Source of the DNA: Echeneis naucrates | Lineage: Eukaryota > Chordata > Actinopteri > Carangiformes > Echeneidae | Length of the DNA stretch: 64,000 bases | NCBI RefSeq assembly: GCF_900963305.1 | Contig: NC_042523.1 | Location: 25,314,529-25,378,528, forward strand | Reading direction: 5' to 3' | Shown: in pieces, positions 26,359 to 38,368 of the stretch | How the letters are laid out: every line of letters starts with the position of its first letter | Numbering within the stretch: position 1 is the first letter of the stretch | Translations under genes and position numbers: made by a program | The notes under the pieces: generated by a model | Database searches by the model: none | Seen by the model: the letters and a program-made list of their open reading frames with translations, nothing else | Told to the model about the DNA's origin: nothing

Positions 26359-27302
26359 CAGCGGTTCCCAAATGGTCTGCTGTGAGAGGAGTCCAGGTGT
26401 GCCGTGGGATTTTTATGAAAGCTGTAATCAGTTGCGTCATTAGGCCTATTTTAGGGGGGCTGAAGCCTCCCTGGAAAGGTGATTGAGACTGATTGAGTCA
26501 GGAATCCTCCGAAGAAAAACTCACTTTGAAAGAGGGCAGAACGAACAGAGCTATGAATGGACTACACAGTGAGCTCCCTCAGTTTTGGTTGGCTTCTGTG
26601 TCAGAGTATCCAAACATCTCCCTACACGCTCCTGAGAAATGTCTTCTTTTCCCCACCAATTATCTGTGTGAGCTGGCATTCTCTGCTCTGGTTTACATTA
26701 AGAGCAAGAGGAGATCAAGTCTCTGTTGAGCAGGATCTATGAGTGGCCCTCTCCTCAATACCACAGAGGATTTAAAAAATCTGTGCACACGGCAGGCACA
26801 TGTGCCTCATTAGTTTGCAAGTAAAATGTTAACTACAATTTTGTGTTCAGCTAAATGTTAAATGCACTGATATGGTTGCAAGACATTTTGCACAACAAAT
26901 AGTTTTAGTTCTCATTGCATTCCTTTTGCTTAGAATTCTAGAACAAATGTTTGTTTTTCTAAAATGCATACGCTGTTGATATGCACAGCATTTACTGAAA
27001 ATCAATTCTCAATCAAAGAGCACCCCTTTCAACATATCCACAAAGATTAAGTGTTTCCTTTGTATTACACAATTTTTACCTTTTCTAATCAAACCTGTGG
27101 TTTTGAATGCATGTTCTATTGACTTGAAGAGAAGTAATTTTTGATTGATATTAATATTTAGTCAGTAAATGATGAATGACCATCATAGTTTGTCAAGTTT
27201 TATTTAGCATAACTAAATTAAGATAGTGCTGACAGTGATAATGTGTGTGATCAAAGCTATTTTGCATGGATATGTATGCAGGTGTGCCTGTATAAACCAC
27301 TG
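26359..27302 (+). mobile_element. hAT transposon copy (ZBED-like), internally deleted, with intact 8-bp target duplication
   Basis: Begins CAGCGGTTCCCAAATGG and ends ATAAACCACTG, whose reverse complement CAGTGGTTTAT matches the left tip. A perfect 8-bp target-site duplication GGCTAAAG flanks it (26351-26358 and 27303-27310), the size expected for hAT. Near 26560-26830 lies a remnant of the hAT C-terminal dimerisation domain. At 944 bases it is far too short for a full transposase, so it is non-autonomous. Confidence 0.85.
26557..26830 (+). pseudogene. hAT transposase C-terminal remnant (ZBED5/SCAND3-type)
   Basis: The frame from about 26550 reads SELPQFWLASVSEYPNIS and then LLFPTNYLCELAFSALVYIK. 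This matches the hAT dimerisation-domain consensus FWLS...EYP and LLPF.TTYLCE.GFSALT.IKTK. After this the reading shifts frame: the downstream sequence (about 26715-26815) in another frame resembles the usual end ...VALS...PRI.KLCA..QAHVSH. The N-terminal BED finger and catalytic core are absent. It lies inside the hAT copy at 26359-27302 and is dead. Confidence 0.75.
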
Positions 27303-28160
27303 GGCTAAAGTCAACAGCCATCATAGAATGAGAATTTTTTAATGATCGGTGGAGCACTTTCCTTCTGGCAAATTAAGTAATCAGTCATTTCACCTTCACC
27401 AGGCTATGCCCCAAAAGGGTGTTGAATAGTTTAATAAAAGCAAACTTCTGTATTATATGCCAAGTGAAGCAAACCATGCTGCTCTTCAGTGTTTGAAAGC
27501 CGCACTTTTTCAGTCATTTCTCAAAAAACCGCTGCAGCGCCTCACTGGTTCCAATGAACGAATGAACAAATGATTCGTTCAAATTATCGAGCAAGATTAA
27601 AAGACTTGAGTCAGTGAAAAGATCCGAACTTCCCACCACTATGTCTGCCATTGCGTGCTATCGAATTTCTGGCAAATACACCCGCCCACCTCGACCTCTG
27701 ATTGGCTCACTGTGAAATTTTACTCCACCTCCGCCAATCGTCATCTACGTGATTGTCTCGTGCCCACTAACCAAAGAACAGTAAAACAGTCTCTGGTTGG
27801 TCTGATGAAAAATAAAACTACTTCAGTAACAGTAACCAATTAGATTACTCATTACTGTGACCCTAACCCTCCATATCATCAAATATTTCTTAGATACTTT
27901 GTTTGGTCGTTGTTGAAGACAATGTATAAATACATGTCAGGACCAACTTGCAGCATCAGTCAGGTATTTTTGTATCTCTGTGTATTTAAATTAAATTTGT
28001 ATTCTTTCTTCGATTAAACTGCTGATTTTATTAAAACCTTCATACGTGCCAGCAAGCTCATGCTTTTATTCTGAAAGGGCGTACCGGATATCTCTGTGTT
28101 TGTGAAAGGACGGGCGGTCCTGATTCTGATTCTGATCCTGGTCGGTGAAAAGGAAGTCCA

Positions 28161-30176
28161 ATGGCGGGCAGCAGACTGGAGAAGTTCGGGACCGTTTTCA
28201 GCCGGTGAGGCCGAGTCGATGTTAGCTTCGCGGAGGCTAAAGGAGTTAGCATGCCTGAATGAAGGACGTTAGCCGGAGCCGGTTAGCATAGCACGTGTAA
28301 CTGAACACAGGACAGAAACTGCTGCTAATGTTAGCATTGTTAGCATGCTAACGTAAGAACGTAAGGAAAATTTCAATTGTGGAGCAAATGAAGCGACAAT
28401 GACAGGGGATATACCGAGACAGCTAATGAAACACCCAAGTTAAACCAGCTCTTGTGGTGGTGATGATGAGACAACAGAACTGATTATACTGACTTTATGG
28501 TCTTGTTTCTCCTCCACTTCCCTTTTGATGAAGTCTATGGGAAAATGTCCCTCCTGCTCCTCAGCTACACCTTCACCTCCAAACGTGGCCTCTACTGGTT
28601 CTGAGAAACCAAAATGGCCGACAGGTCTGAAGCTGACGGTGGGCTGATATTTGCAGTCAGGAAGCTTTATAAGAAGCAGGTCTGGTTTGATGTAGATGCT
28701 TCTGTTATGTGAATAATCATCTAGGCAATAATCTGATCAACAGGATTAGAGACCTGGTGCGTTCTGGGGTCATCAAACCTTCAGAGAGACCCGTCTGGTA
28801 CGATGTTTACGAGGCTTTTCCGCCAAAGAGGGAGCCGCTTTACGTGAAGCCGCATTTCAGACTGAGCTCCAGGAAACAGGAGTCGGTACCTGAGATCTTC
28901 TACAGGGAGGATGATGTCAGAGCGTGAGTTGGCCGCTCACGGCCTGACACGTTGACCTGAGCTCACCTGGACTGTTGTCGTCAGTTCCACTTACCCAGAA
29001 TTCTCTCTGTCTTTCAGGAAGTTCTATGAGCTGTATGGGACGGGGCCACGGCCCCTGGATCTCTCCAAAGCAAACTTTGTTTCTACGTGCCAGAGGTTTG
29101 TGTCATTAAAACAAACTTAAGTTGAATGGATGCTTCGAGGAATATTCTATTCTAATATTTTATTCTGCCTCTGCAGGTTTGTAGAAAAATTCTCAGAGCT
29201 GAAGAGCAGCAGTGATCTGGACGATTCTGCTCTGTTTGAGGAGACGGGGAAGATTTTACTCTCTGAGGGCGTCATCCTGAGGAGGAGAGGAGCTCCTCCT
29301 GTAAGACTCATCAGACATCACATAGACCAGGGCTGCTGAGCCACGCTTATCTCTGTGCTAACAGCAGCTCCATTGCTAACTTCGGGGGAGCGGGGGGTGG
29401 CACAGGGGGAACAGTAGAGCAGGTGATGAAGCTTTACAAAGCATGCTTGTCTCAGACAATAAACCAGCTCTGCCCGGATGCCATTATCTCCTTTAAGGTT
29501 CCAGACGGTGTTGAAGTTCAGAGCTTTGCTTTCACTGTTAGAATCCCAGTATTATCCTCAGTGACCTCCATGTTTGTGTCTGTGAGAAGTTGAAGTTTCA
29601 GATTTTCTAATTCAAGACATTTTGGTCCATTGTCATTACTCCAAAGATTCCTGATTTGAGCTGCAGTAGTCCAGTTGGATCAGTGTGTTGATTTATGGCC
29701 TCAACATTTACCCCATTAAACCCTCAGACCGAGTCAGAGGATGTGGAGACATTTTAAAAATGCTCCAGTTTGTATCCAGCAGATTTGTTTCCTAACACTT
29801 TGAAAGAGGGCAGAAGGACCCTTCAAATAATAATGAATGATTAATACAAAAGAATAAGTGACGAAACGGCAGCTCTTCACCTTCTGCTAAAACACAACTA
29901 AGATTTAGCAGAGGCAGAAACTCTGAATCCTGACAGACTCTGGTCTGGTTTCCCACAATGCTCTGGCAGAGGACCCCCTCTGACCCAGGAGAGACGTTCC
30001 GGTTCTGCTGTGCACGGAGGGAGCTGCATTATCTGTAGCTGGTTTGCTCCAGACATCTCATAACTACTGCATTTGTCCTGCAGGTGGCACCAGAGTCCAG
30101 GGACCAGGTCTTGGACCTGAAGTTGACCGACATGTTGGCTGAGCAGCAGATGGTGGACAGCACGCAAACACGATAG
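28161..30176 (+). CDS. mrps23: Mitochondrial small ribosomal subunit protein mS23 (MRPS23), 5 exons
   Basis: Exons are 28161-28204, 28744-28923, 29018-29095, 29177-29300 and 30084-30176, with GT-AG sites and agreeing phases, giving 172 residues (human 190). The start [15 protein letters not shown] matches the human N-terminus. Further hallmarks: [58 protein letters not shown] and [12 protein letters not shown]. It is a structural protein of the mitoribosomal 28S subunit. It is shorter than human at the C-terminus, ending [10 protein letters not shown]. It lies tail to tail with vezf1. Human MRPS23 and VEZF1 are near neighbours on 17q22, so the linkage looks ancestral. Confidence 0.97.
28527..28568 (+). 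repeat. Short copy of a fish dispersed repeat (GTCTATGGGAAAATGTCCCT family)
   Basis: Contains GAAGTCTATGGGAAAATGTC followed by CCTCCTGCTCCTCAG. The same wording occurs at 40036-40150 and in altered form at 55028-55063 and 59655-59690. Unclassified repeat, located in intron 1 of mrps23. Confidence 0.6.
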
Positions 30177-31319
30177 ACTTCGGAAACTGCACAACCAATT
30201 GACATGATGTGATCCCTAACAGAGCCTGGTCCCGGTCCTCCTGTAGAAAAAAATATTTAACTGTGACCATGTCAGAACCAGTCCATCAGGATGTGAACCA
30301 ACTTTGGAAACTTTCTGGAACTGGACTCTGTGAAGACCAGCTTCGTGTTTGATGCAGCATCTGCTCACAGGATAAGCTAGGGGGCCGTGAACTGATGACA
30401 ATGAGCCCAGGTCATCCTGCGGGCTTAAGGAGAGTTGTTATAGAACAACTGATAATGTGAAATTAAATATATGATTTAAAACAACAGGTGGTTTTTGTCT
30501 TTCTGAGCGAGAGGCAGGATCCTCACTCCAAATCGTGCTGCGACCCTAACCACAGTCGGGCTCATGCGTAGGATCAGTTTATTCTGTGGCCCTGCCCACA
30601 CACTAGGTTGTAACAGGAAGTGTGTCCGGTGTGAAAACAGCAGCCAAATCAACCGTCAAGAGTCACAGAGCTGACTTGTGGCAAAGGATGCGACTAGATC
30701 CTGGCCCACCTCAGTCAGGGACCTGGTCCAGGACTACCAATGCCACTCAGGACCATCGTCAACACATCACATCCATGTTGACTTCCTCATGACATCAGTT
30801 GGCTCTCACCGGCAGCAGAGAATAAGAATTAAGGCAGTAATAATGAAAATAATGTGAAGGCAGAGCTCGTTTGTGGTAAAAAGAAAAGTTTTTCTTCATT
30901 CTGTAAATTGGAGAATTAAGGAAAACAATTAAAAGCTGCAGCTCTTTCTGTTTGTTTCGACTGCAGTTTTCCCACAATGCAATGCTTCAACAAAATAGCT
31001 TCAAACTGCAGATGTTGTAAATATTCATCTTCTCTAAATGTCCACCTTTTGACTGAACCTCATGGTCTTCAGAATATTCTGAACAGATTTGGATGTAAAA
31101 CTAATTGAGTTTTTGGTTCTTTACATCTCTTCATATGCATATGAGCCCATCAAAATATAAGTTGGTTGACTTCCTGCTCCAGCCCAAACGCTTTCACCTT
31201 ATTAAAGAAAGAAAAGCACTTTTTGTCATGTCCAAACTCTCAAGTAGTCCACACCACCCTGGGGACATGAAACCAAGCAGAGCCCCCCCAGCATTGTCCA
31301 TCCACAATCATGTTTTATC

Positions 31320-34036
31320 ATTTTCTTTTATTTAGACAAACCCAAATAAAAGGCACATAAAACATCGCTCATGTGTTTACATAATTATTCTGAATGGACA
31401 TACATTTAAAAAAATGTAGGAATGTTTTACCTTTCTGCTAATCAGAAAGCCTAACCTGTATATACAAAATTACCATTGTTAATGTTCTAATACAAAAAGA
31501 TTTATAAAAGGTTATTTTTCTTGCATGTGTCTGTCATAACTAACATCTTCTGAACTAATGGTTTGTACAAAGATATACATTCATTTGCCTTCACATCTGC
31601 CAAAATCAAACCAACTTCACAGAAATGAATCTTCAGGTCAAATCAACTGTTTTCACATTAGGATTCAAATTAAAAGCTCAAAGATCAATTCATATCCGAA
31701 GGTCGTTCCTGAAGCACAACGACAACTTCTTAATCATTACTTAAAAAACCCAAGCTAATCACAACATGGTTTGGTTGCCAGATCTATCTGGCCCCAAGGG
31801 GCCGTCTGAACTGATGAAGGCTCCTTCAAAAAACCATTCCAGCACAGCAGATCTGGAGGAGGAAGCATCAATGTGAGGAAAAGTCTTGTGAAGTATTTCA
31901 GGCACACTTGTTTACGGCCACTGGAGAAGGACAAATGACGCCACACTTCCTGCCATCCTAATTTTTTTAGTGTTTTGTTTCATTAAAGTCTCTAAAAGGC
32001 TCTAACTTGGACCTACACGCTTTGTTGTCCACATGCAACGCCACAAAAGTAGAAAACAAAGATGGGACACAAATCCAGTTCCACGATCATAATGCCACTC
32101 CACATCTAAGCGTTTCCCTTGGTGGATGTGCAGACGACAGGCGAACATCTGGACGTGTGTCCAGCTGTAACAGACACCGTCGCCACATCCCTCCAGACTG
32201 AAATGCCCTTAAGTACCAATGCTCTGTAGTGTGCTCATCCTACAGTTTGCTCAAGTGCTCCAGTTCCTGCACTGAGAGAGGACCCTGAACTACACACAGG
32301 CCTCACATTTACACAACTGCAGACTAACTGACACAAACACACACTACGGGACTGTGGGACAGTGTGTGAGTCTGGACCTATCAGGACTGAGATCACAAAA
32401 AGACTAACACATATCCTCTAGACCCAAATGTCCTGTAAACCTGTTCAGTATGTGACCACATTTGTGTGTGTGTGTGTGTGTGTGTGTGTGGAGGGTGTGT
32501 CAGTCTGTCGTGATGTCAGATTAGAGCCCCACCCCTGAGATCACAGAGGCTGTGACTGCTGACCTTGGTGGCTTCATGATCTCAGCCTCCATTTTCCAGT
32601 ACAGACAACTCAAAACGACTGAACAGGTGAGACAGATCCAGATCACTGAGGACCGGATCCCTGAACCAGGTCTGACAACAATACAGGCTGCTGACACACA
32701 ACTGCTGCTCCACGTTCATGGCAACGCAAGAGCTGCAGGAAACCCATCAGGAGGGCATGGACTAGACTGGATCAAGTTAGATCCAGTCCAGTCCCATCTG
32801 GTCCAGCCAGGTCCTGATGGTACAGCTGCTGCCTGTGGTTACAGCCTGACCCTCCACAGGTCAGACGCAGTAAACTAGTGTCTGGTGTTGACAGTAATGT
32901 CAGTGTGACATCACTGCGTCGCTCCATAACCTTCCTGAGTCGCCCACAGTGACAGATCCTACTGAAGGAAACATCATCCGCTCCACGCAGGAAACTTTGG
33001 GACCGAGCCTCACTGCAGCTCTTTGACCTCTACAGGTACAAAATGTAATCATGTGACTTGTGGTAATACTGCCATAAAAGGGTAAAACCTGGGACACACC
33101 CCCTCAGCTGTACCTTCGCCCATCACGTCCTGTATAAATACATTAAAAAAAAGTCACAAACATCCAGCAGTGAGGAGTGACTGGTTTCCAGCAATTTAAA
33201 AATACAGACGCCAGAGGAGGGGTAGCTCCACAGTATCACTCACCCCTCCAGAATGGAAGCTTTGTTTGTTTTTGTGAACTTTAAAATACACAAACTATTA
33301 AATACTGATAAGTCCTCTAAAATAACGAGAAAAAGAACATGAAACTAAACACGTCCACTTCAGGAGCCCAGGTATAGTCAGGTCACACGATGCTCAGCTG
33401 AGGACATCACCTGCACATGACCCATTCATCTTTCAGTGGCTGAACAGGTAAAGAAGAAGCTCTACCAGCCGTCGCTGTCCACAGCAAGTGATGCGTTCAC
33501 CGCTGCAGTGAGCTAACCGTCAGGAGGGTAAATACAAACTCCATGCAGCCACTGAACGCATCATAACTGCCCAAGGACTGAACACGTTCACATCAGCGGA
33601 ATCAAACTGTTCACCAGTAAACTCTGTTATCTGTTCATTTCAGGGCTCATGGGAAATTGAACTGCATCAGCAGCAGTGCATGCTGGTTATATACCCCCTC
33701 CCCCCCATGAGGAAAACGGTTCTCTAATTTCATTTTTCAGTGTAAAAGTTTGAGTTCAGGTGTGAGATCCTCATGTCTTTGGTATAAAGGCTCAGTGACA
33801 CCAAACAGGTGCGTCAACAGGTAAAAAAATCTGTTAACTGAGAGTACAGGCCAATCAGGTGAAGCCCCGCCCCTCCCCAGATAATCACCTGTTGTCACAT
33901 GACCACAGTTCCACCCGATGGTCAATTTTCACTTCCTCTAACATGACGCAGACACAGGCCTGACTCTGTTATTGGGCAGTTAAGACATCACCTGATGTGG
34001 ATGTGTGGTAGAGGGGAGGGGTGGTGTGGGGCAGTT
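31320..34036 (-). other. Probable long 3' UTR of vezf1
   Basis: No coding potential is visible between mrps23 and the vezf1 stop. Minus-strand AATAAA signals near 31325-31335 and 31343-31348 would give a 3' UTR of about 2.7 kb, in line with the long UTR of mammalian VEZF1. A (TG) tract at 32463-32490 lies inside it. Extent is inference. Confidence 0.4.
32463..32490. repeat. (TG)n microsatellite
   Basis: Fourteen uninterrupted TG dinucleotides, followed by GAGGGTGTGT. It lies in the presumed vezf1 3' UTR. Confidence 0.9.
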
Positions 34037-37000
34037 CTACCAGGGGGGGGAGGAAGGCAGGACTTGGGATAGAAAAGGCATGCTCTCCATGGGCCTCATG
34101 GCGATGTTGAGGGGCCCGGTGATATTCATGGGCATTGGAGTGGTGATGGCGACGGGGTGAGCGATATTCATGTGCGCCGTCGTGGGGATGTTGACAGAGG
34201 CCAGGTTCACGGGGCCTGTGATGGTGACGGGGTGCTGCAGATTGACTGGCGACGTGATGTTGACGGTGCTGGTGGCGATGTTCATCTGAGCGGCGATGGT
34301 GACGGGGTTGCTGGTGTTGCCACCGCGGTTCATGGCCGAGGTGATGGCTGCCGAGTTGGTGACTGGCGTTGTGGCGGCCGAGTTGCTGTGCACGCTGTTG
34401 GCATCTGTTAAAAACAGACATGCATGAATTTATGGTGGGCTGGCTCGGTGAACAAATTTCCCTCCAACACAGGACGGCAGTCTTTGGCCAATAGGCTGCT
34501 CACTGAAAACATCAACATGTTATGAAAACATGATGTTACTGTGGGAGAAGGTGAAGAAACCAACCTACCTTTGAGACTGTTGTCAATTAGGACTTGGAAG
34601 GAGTTATTTAAAATCTCTCCTACCGTCAACTCACCTGAGGGGTAAATTCAAAAAGCAGGATCAATAGACCAACCAGCTGACTGATTCAACAGTGACATCA
34701 TCAACCACATCTGAGCCTCAGTGTCTGAGCTGGACTCGCACCACTGCAGGACCAACTGAGTCCAAAAACCACTGAGTCCAGGACCAGGGAACAGGTGCAC
34801 AGAACACCTTGAGTATAAAAGTAAAAGCAGATTTAAGGTTTTACTTTTGCTTGACTGAGGGAATTTCCTCATGTTGTTGCACAGAATCTCTTGAAAATAT
34901 TTCTTTAGCTAAGAAAAAAAAATAAAAAATAAGTGATTTGCCACGGTAAAATTTGGTTGTTTCCATGGAGAGTCTTATCTGGCAATAACATGTTATCACT
35001 TTAGTGAAGTCGGTCAGGCTGCTCTCTGAACTTCACACTGTTCAGGCAGTCAGCATTTGACCTCTGACCTGAGGACAGGAAACACCTATACCTGAGCAGA
35101 GGTCATGTGACATCAAACTGCCCAGTTTCATTCATGATGGAGGGTGGAGGATGAAGTGGACTGTTCCAGATCAGATAGGTCCACATCATTCAGGATCCAT
35201 GAAGTCCTGAATTTACTGATTTTTAAGTAAGACACTAAGATCAAGGAAAACCCCTACATACTTAAGTGAACATTTAAGGTAAAACAGTGAAGAGAAGCCG
35301 TAAGGGTGTTTTGTGCAACTACTTATACTTCATAGAGATCTTAGTCACATCTTCATGAATTCAAGGTGATTTGTGCAACAGACCCCAGAACGTCACGGCT
35401 CAGTCTGGCTTGCAGTCATTACATGTTTTTATTATTTTTGACTAAACTGTGCATGAAAGATCTGAGTTATGAATCGGTCTCAGTCTGGCCTCTGAGGCTC
35501 ATGGTGGACCCAGTCTGAGTGTCATGGTCCAGTTTGTGGTGAATTTTAATGATCTACTGATCCTGCTTCATGAACTTTGACCTGACGTTAGCAGAAGGCT
35601 GAACTACACCGGTCCTCACAGAACAGGAGAGCTGCCGCTACAACGTGAACAAAAACTGGCCACTTGTATTTTGCTGGTTTGCAGGTCATATTTGAGTGTT
35701 AAGGGGTTTCTGCTACTAGCTACTGGATTACCTTTTCTTGGCCCTGAGTGGTTCCACTGCCAGTCACTTAGGCCTATTCAGAAATACAGACACATGGGGT
35801 TACAATAGCACAGGGCAGCAGTGCTGTCATGTGGGAGTCATCTTCAACTGGGTGTTCAATATTCAACATTTATTGTGGGCTTGACTGTTGTAGTTCGGAA
35901 AAACAAAAGTTGATCCACCTGAAGATCAAACAAATAATACTAATAATAATCGCTGTGAATCAGAGTTTTTCAATGATTCAGGTTATTAAAAAGGGCTTAA
36001 CTGTATAAAAGCAGAGCAGCTGAGTCTGTTACAGACTAAATGAATCGTTTTACATTACTAATAACATTAATGCAAACCTTCATGTTGTGAGGATTTAGAG
36101 CTATATATCTATATATAGATATATAGATATATATATCTGTGTGTGTGTGGAGGATTCACATAAAAACAAACACAAAGAAAGGAGCGAGATACTCTGACTC
36201 ATCTTTTGTTGTCATCTGCTGGAGAACATTAACACACCAACATTTATACAGCTGCTCTCAGCGGCTCCAGAGGGCGGTGGGTTTTAATCTTACAGACTAT
36301 TTTTGCTGTGCTGGTTGCAGACTCCTCACTGCAGACAAACTAAACTTGTCTTTATTCTCACTGTCAGACTTTGTGTTCATCATCCATCCATTTAATTACC
36401 TCTGTCATGTCCTGAGACTGAGATGATGTCTGCAACTGATTTATCTGTGACTCTTTTAAATATTCATTCACAGGAAAGTTTAAAACTAAAAGGTAAAAAA
36501 GACAAATGAAGCAGCTTCATATTGAGATCAATGTTTCTCCATCAGTGCTGTGTGGATGCAGGAGGAGTTAGCTGCTAATGTTAGCACAGCCCGTTTCTCT
36601 CATGACTGAATGTGGAGCAGTTGAACTGGTTTATGTGTAGAACTGAAAGCAGATGTGTGTCCTACCTTTATTGTTACAGGGGTTGCTGAAACTGGCCTGG
36701 CCATGTGTCTTGAGGTGACTCGTGATGTAGGCAGCACTTAGCATTTTGCCACAGATGTTGCAGGTCACTTTGCCTTCGTGCCTGATCATGTGGGAGCGCA
36801 GACGGTCTTTGGTAGCGAAGGCGGAGGTGCAGGCCTGAGAAAGACAAATCGGTGAACCTTCTGATGAGAATTCTAACACTAACACTAACACACACACACA
36901 CACGGCAGAAAGTAGTGAGTTGTAACCTACAGTAACTGCACTGGTCTGGTTTAACCTCAGTGATGGCACTGTGGGCATCAATAAAACAAAGCAGAGGACT

Positions 37001-38329
37001 CTTACCGTGACTTGGCACTTGAATGGCCTCTCTGAGGAATGGACATGTTTAACGTGACAGCTGAGGTGATCAGGTCTGTGAGGAGATGAGAAAAATATTA
37101 GTGCTGGATCTTCAGAATCATTCACATAACTAATTAGAGTGTTTTATATCATGAAGCAAAAGATTACAGCTCAGCCTAGTCACTATTCCACGAGACGGGT
37201 TCACATACCTGGAGAAGCCCTTCCCACACACAGAACAGATGTAAGGCTTGTGGACGCCGCCGTCGTGAGAGCGGACATGGTAAGTCATGCGGTCCTTCCT
37301 CTTGAACCTCTGCTGACAAATAGGACACTCAAACGGCTTCTCGTCAGAATGCGACAGCTTGTGGCGGTTGAGGTGATACACGTCTCTGAAGGCTTTCCCA
37401 CACATGTCGCAGCCGTGGTTCTTCTTCACTGGCTTCGGGGGCTTTTTGGGGATGCTCTGCTGCTGTTGGTGCTGCATTGGAGTCATGATACTGGTGCCTG
37501 TGGATGTTGATGTGGTGGCTGTAGTGAGGATACCAGCTACAGTGGTGATGTATGAGGCGTTTCCACTGTTCTCACGTGGTACAGTGGATATAAGCGGGAC
37601 CATGGTGGGGGCTGTCTGCGTCTTCTTGGGCCGTGAAACCATCTTGATTCCAGTGTGGCAGGACTCATGCCGCCGCAGGTGGTAGCTGTCTCGGAAAGCT
37701 TTGTTGCAGTAACCGCAGATGAAGGGCGTCTTTGTCTTAGGCTCCTTTTTGACCACTGCAACAGGAGGCCCGCCGCCTCCCCCCGCCCCACTGGCCACAT
37801 TGTCCTTAAGAAGTTCCGCAGCACTAACGGGGGGTTTCTGGTCCAGAGGAATTGGCAGCACTGGTTTCTGATCAGGAGGCTCCGTCCCAGAGTTGAGCAA
37901 AGGCAGGAGGCTGTTCCCGGCGACCTGGTGCTGGTGATGCAAAGCCTCATTGGCCTGCTGCAGAGACAGAGAGATAAACCACATGGAGCACCAAGAGGTC
38001 AAAGGTCACGGGACAGATCAACTGAATGAAGACAACAAATAGTAGAATGTGCTAATAAACCCAAGCTGTTTGATGTTGCAGTTAACCAGAGTTGAACCTG
38101 CAGTTTTTCTATAACCCCATGAAGAATGTGTCTAACGTCTGAGCCAAAATCTACAGAAGAAAGTTAAGGTGAGGAAGAGGCTGGGTGTGTGTGTTAGGTT
38201 CTTGGACCTAATAAAACTATTGACTCTTTATAGGTTTTAAGCTATTAAACATGAAATCTTCAACATCTAGTTACGTCACATAAGACTCCAGCATGATTTT
38301 AACAACTCCAGACAGCTGGAGACAGGAGC

Positions 38330-38368
<39 letters not shown>

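Larger units (their letters stand above)
25961..27641. mobile_element. Older hAT-like element interrupted by a younger hAT
   Basis: Left end TAGTGATGTGTCATTCGTGA then ACGATGCG. Right end in reverse complement TAGTGGTGGGAAGTTCGGAT then CTTTTCACTGACTC. Both ends resemble fish hAT termini of the TAGTGRTGGG type. Flanking octamers TGGCCGAC (25953-25960) and TGTCTGCC (27642-27649) agree at 5 of 8 positions, weak support for an eroded 8-bp duplication. Body lacks any long open frame. Confidence 0.5.
25557..27857. mobile_element. Possible outer hAT-like element in a transposon nest
   Basis: Left side starts CAGTGTTGGGTAAGTTACT and continues with GTAACTAGTTACTTTACTTT. The right side, read in reverse from 27857, starts CACAGTAATGAGTAATCTAA and TTGGTTACTGTTACTG. 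The alternating GTAAC/GTTAC pattern is typical of a hAT family common in fish. The right terminus is damaged and no target-site duplication was found, so the limits are tentative. It encloses the elements at 25961-27641 and 26359-27302. Confidence 0.38.

Noticed and set aside
33969-34421. 150-codon histidine-rich minus frame and an 84-codon aspartate/glycine-rich plus frame
   Set aside because: Both are shadows of the repetitive vezf1 C-terminal exon.
36087-36150. AT-rich palindromic tract as a regulatory or origin element
   Set aside because: It is simple TATATC/GATATA repetition next to GT repeats inside an intron; a microsatellite explains it.
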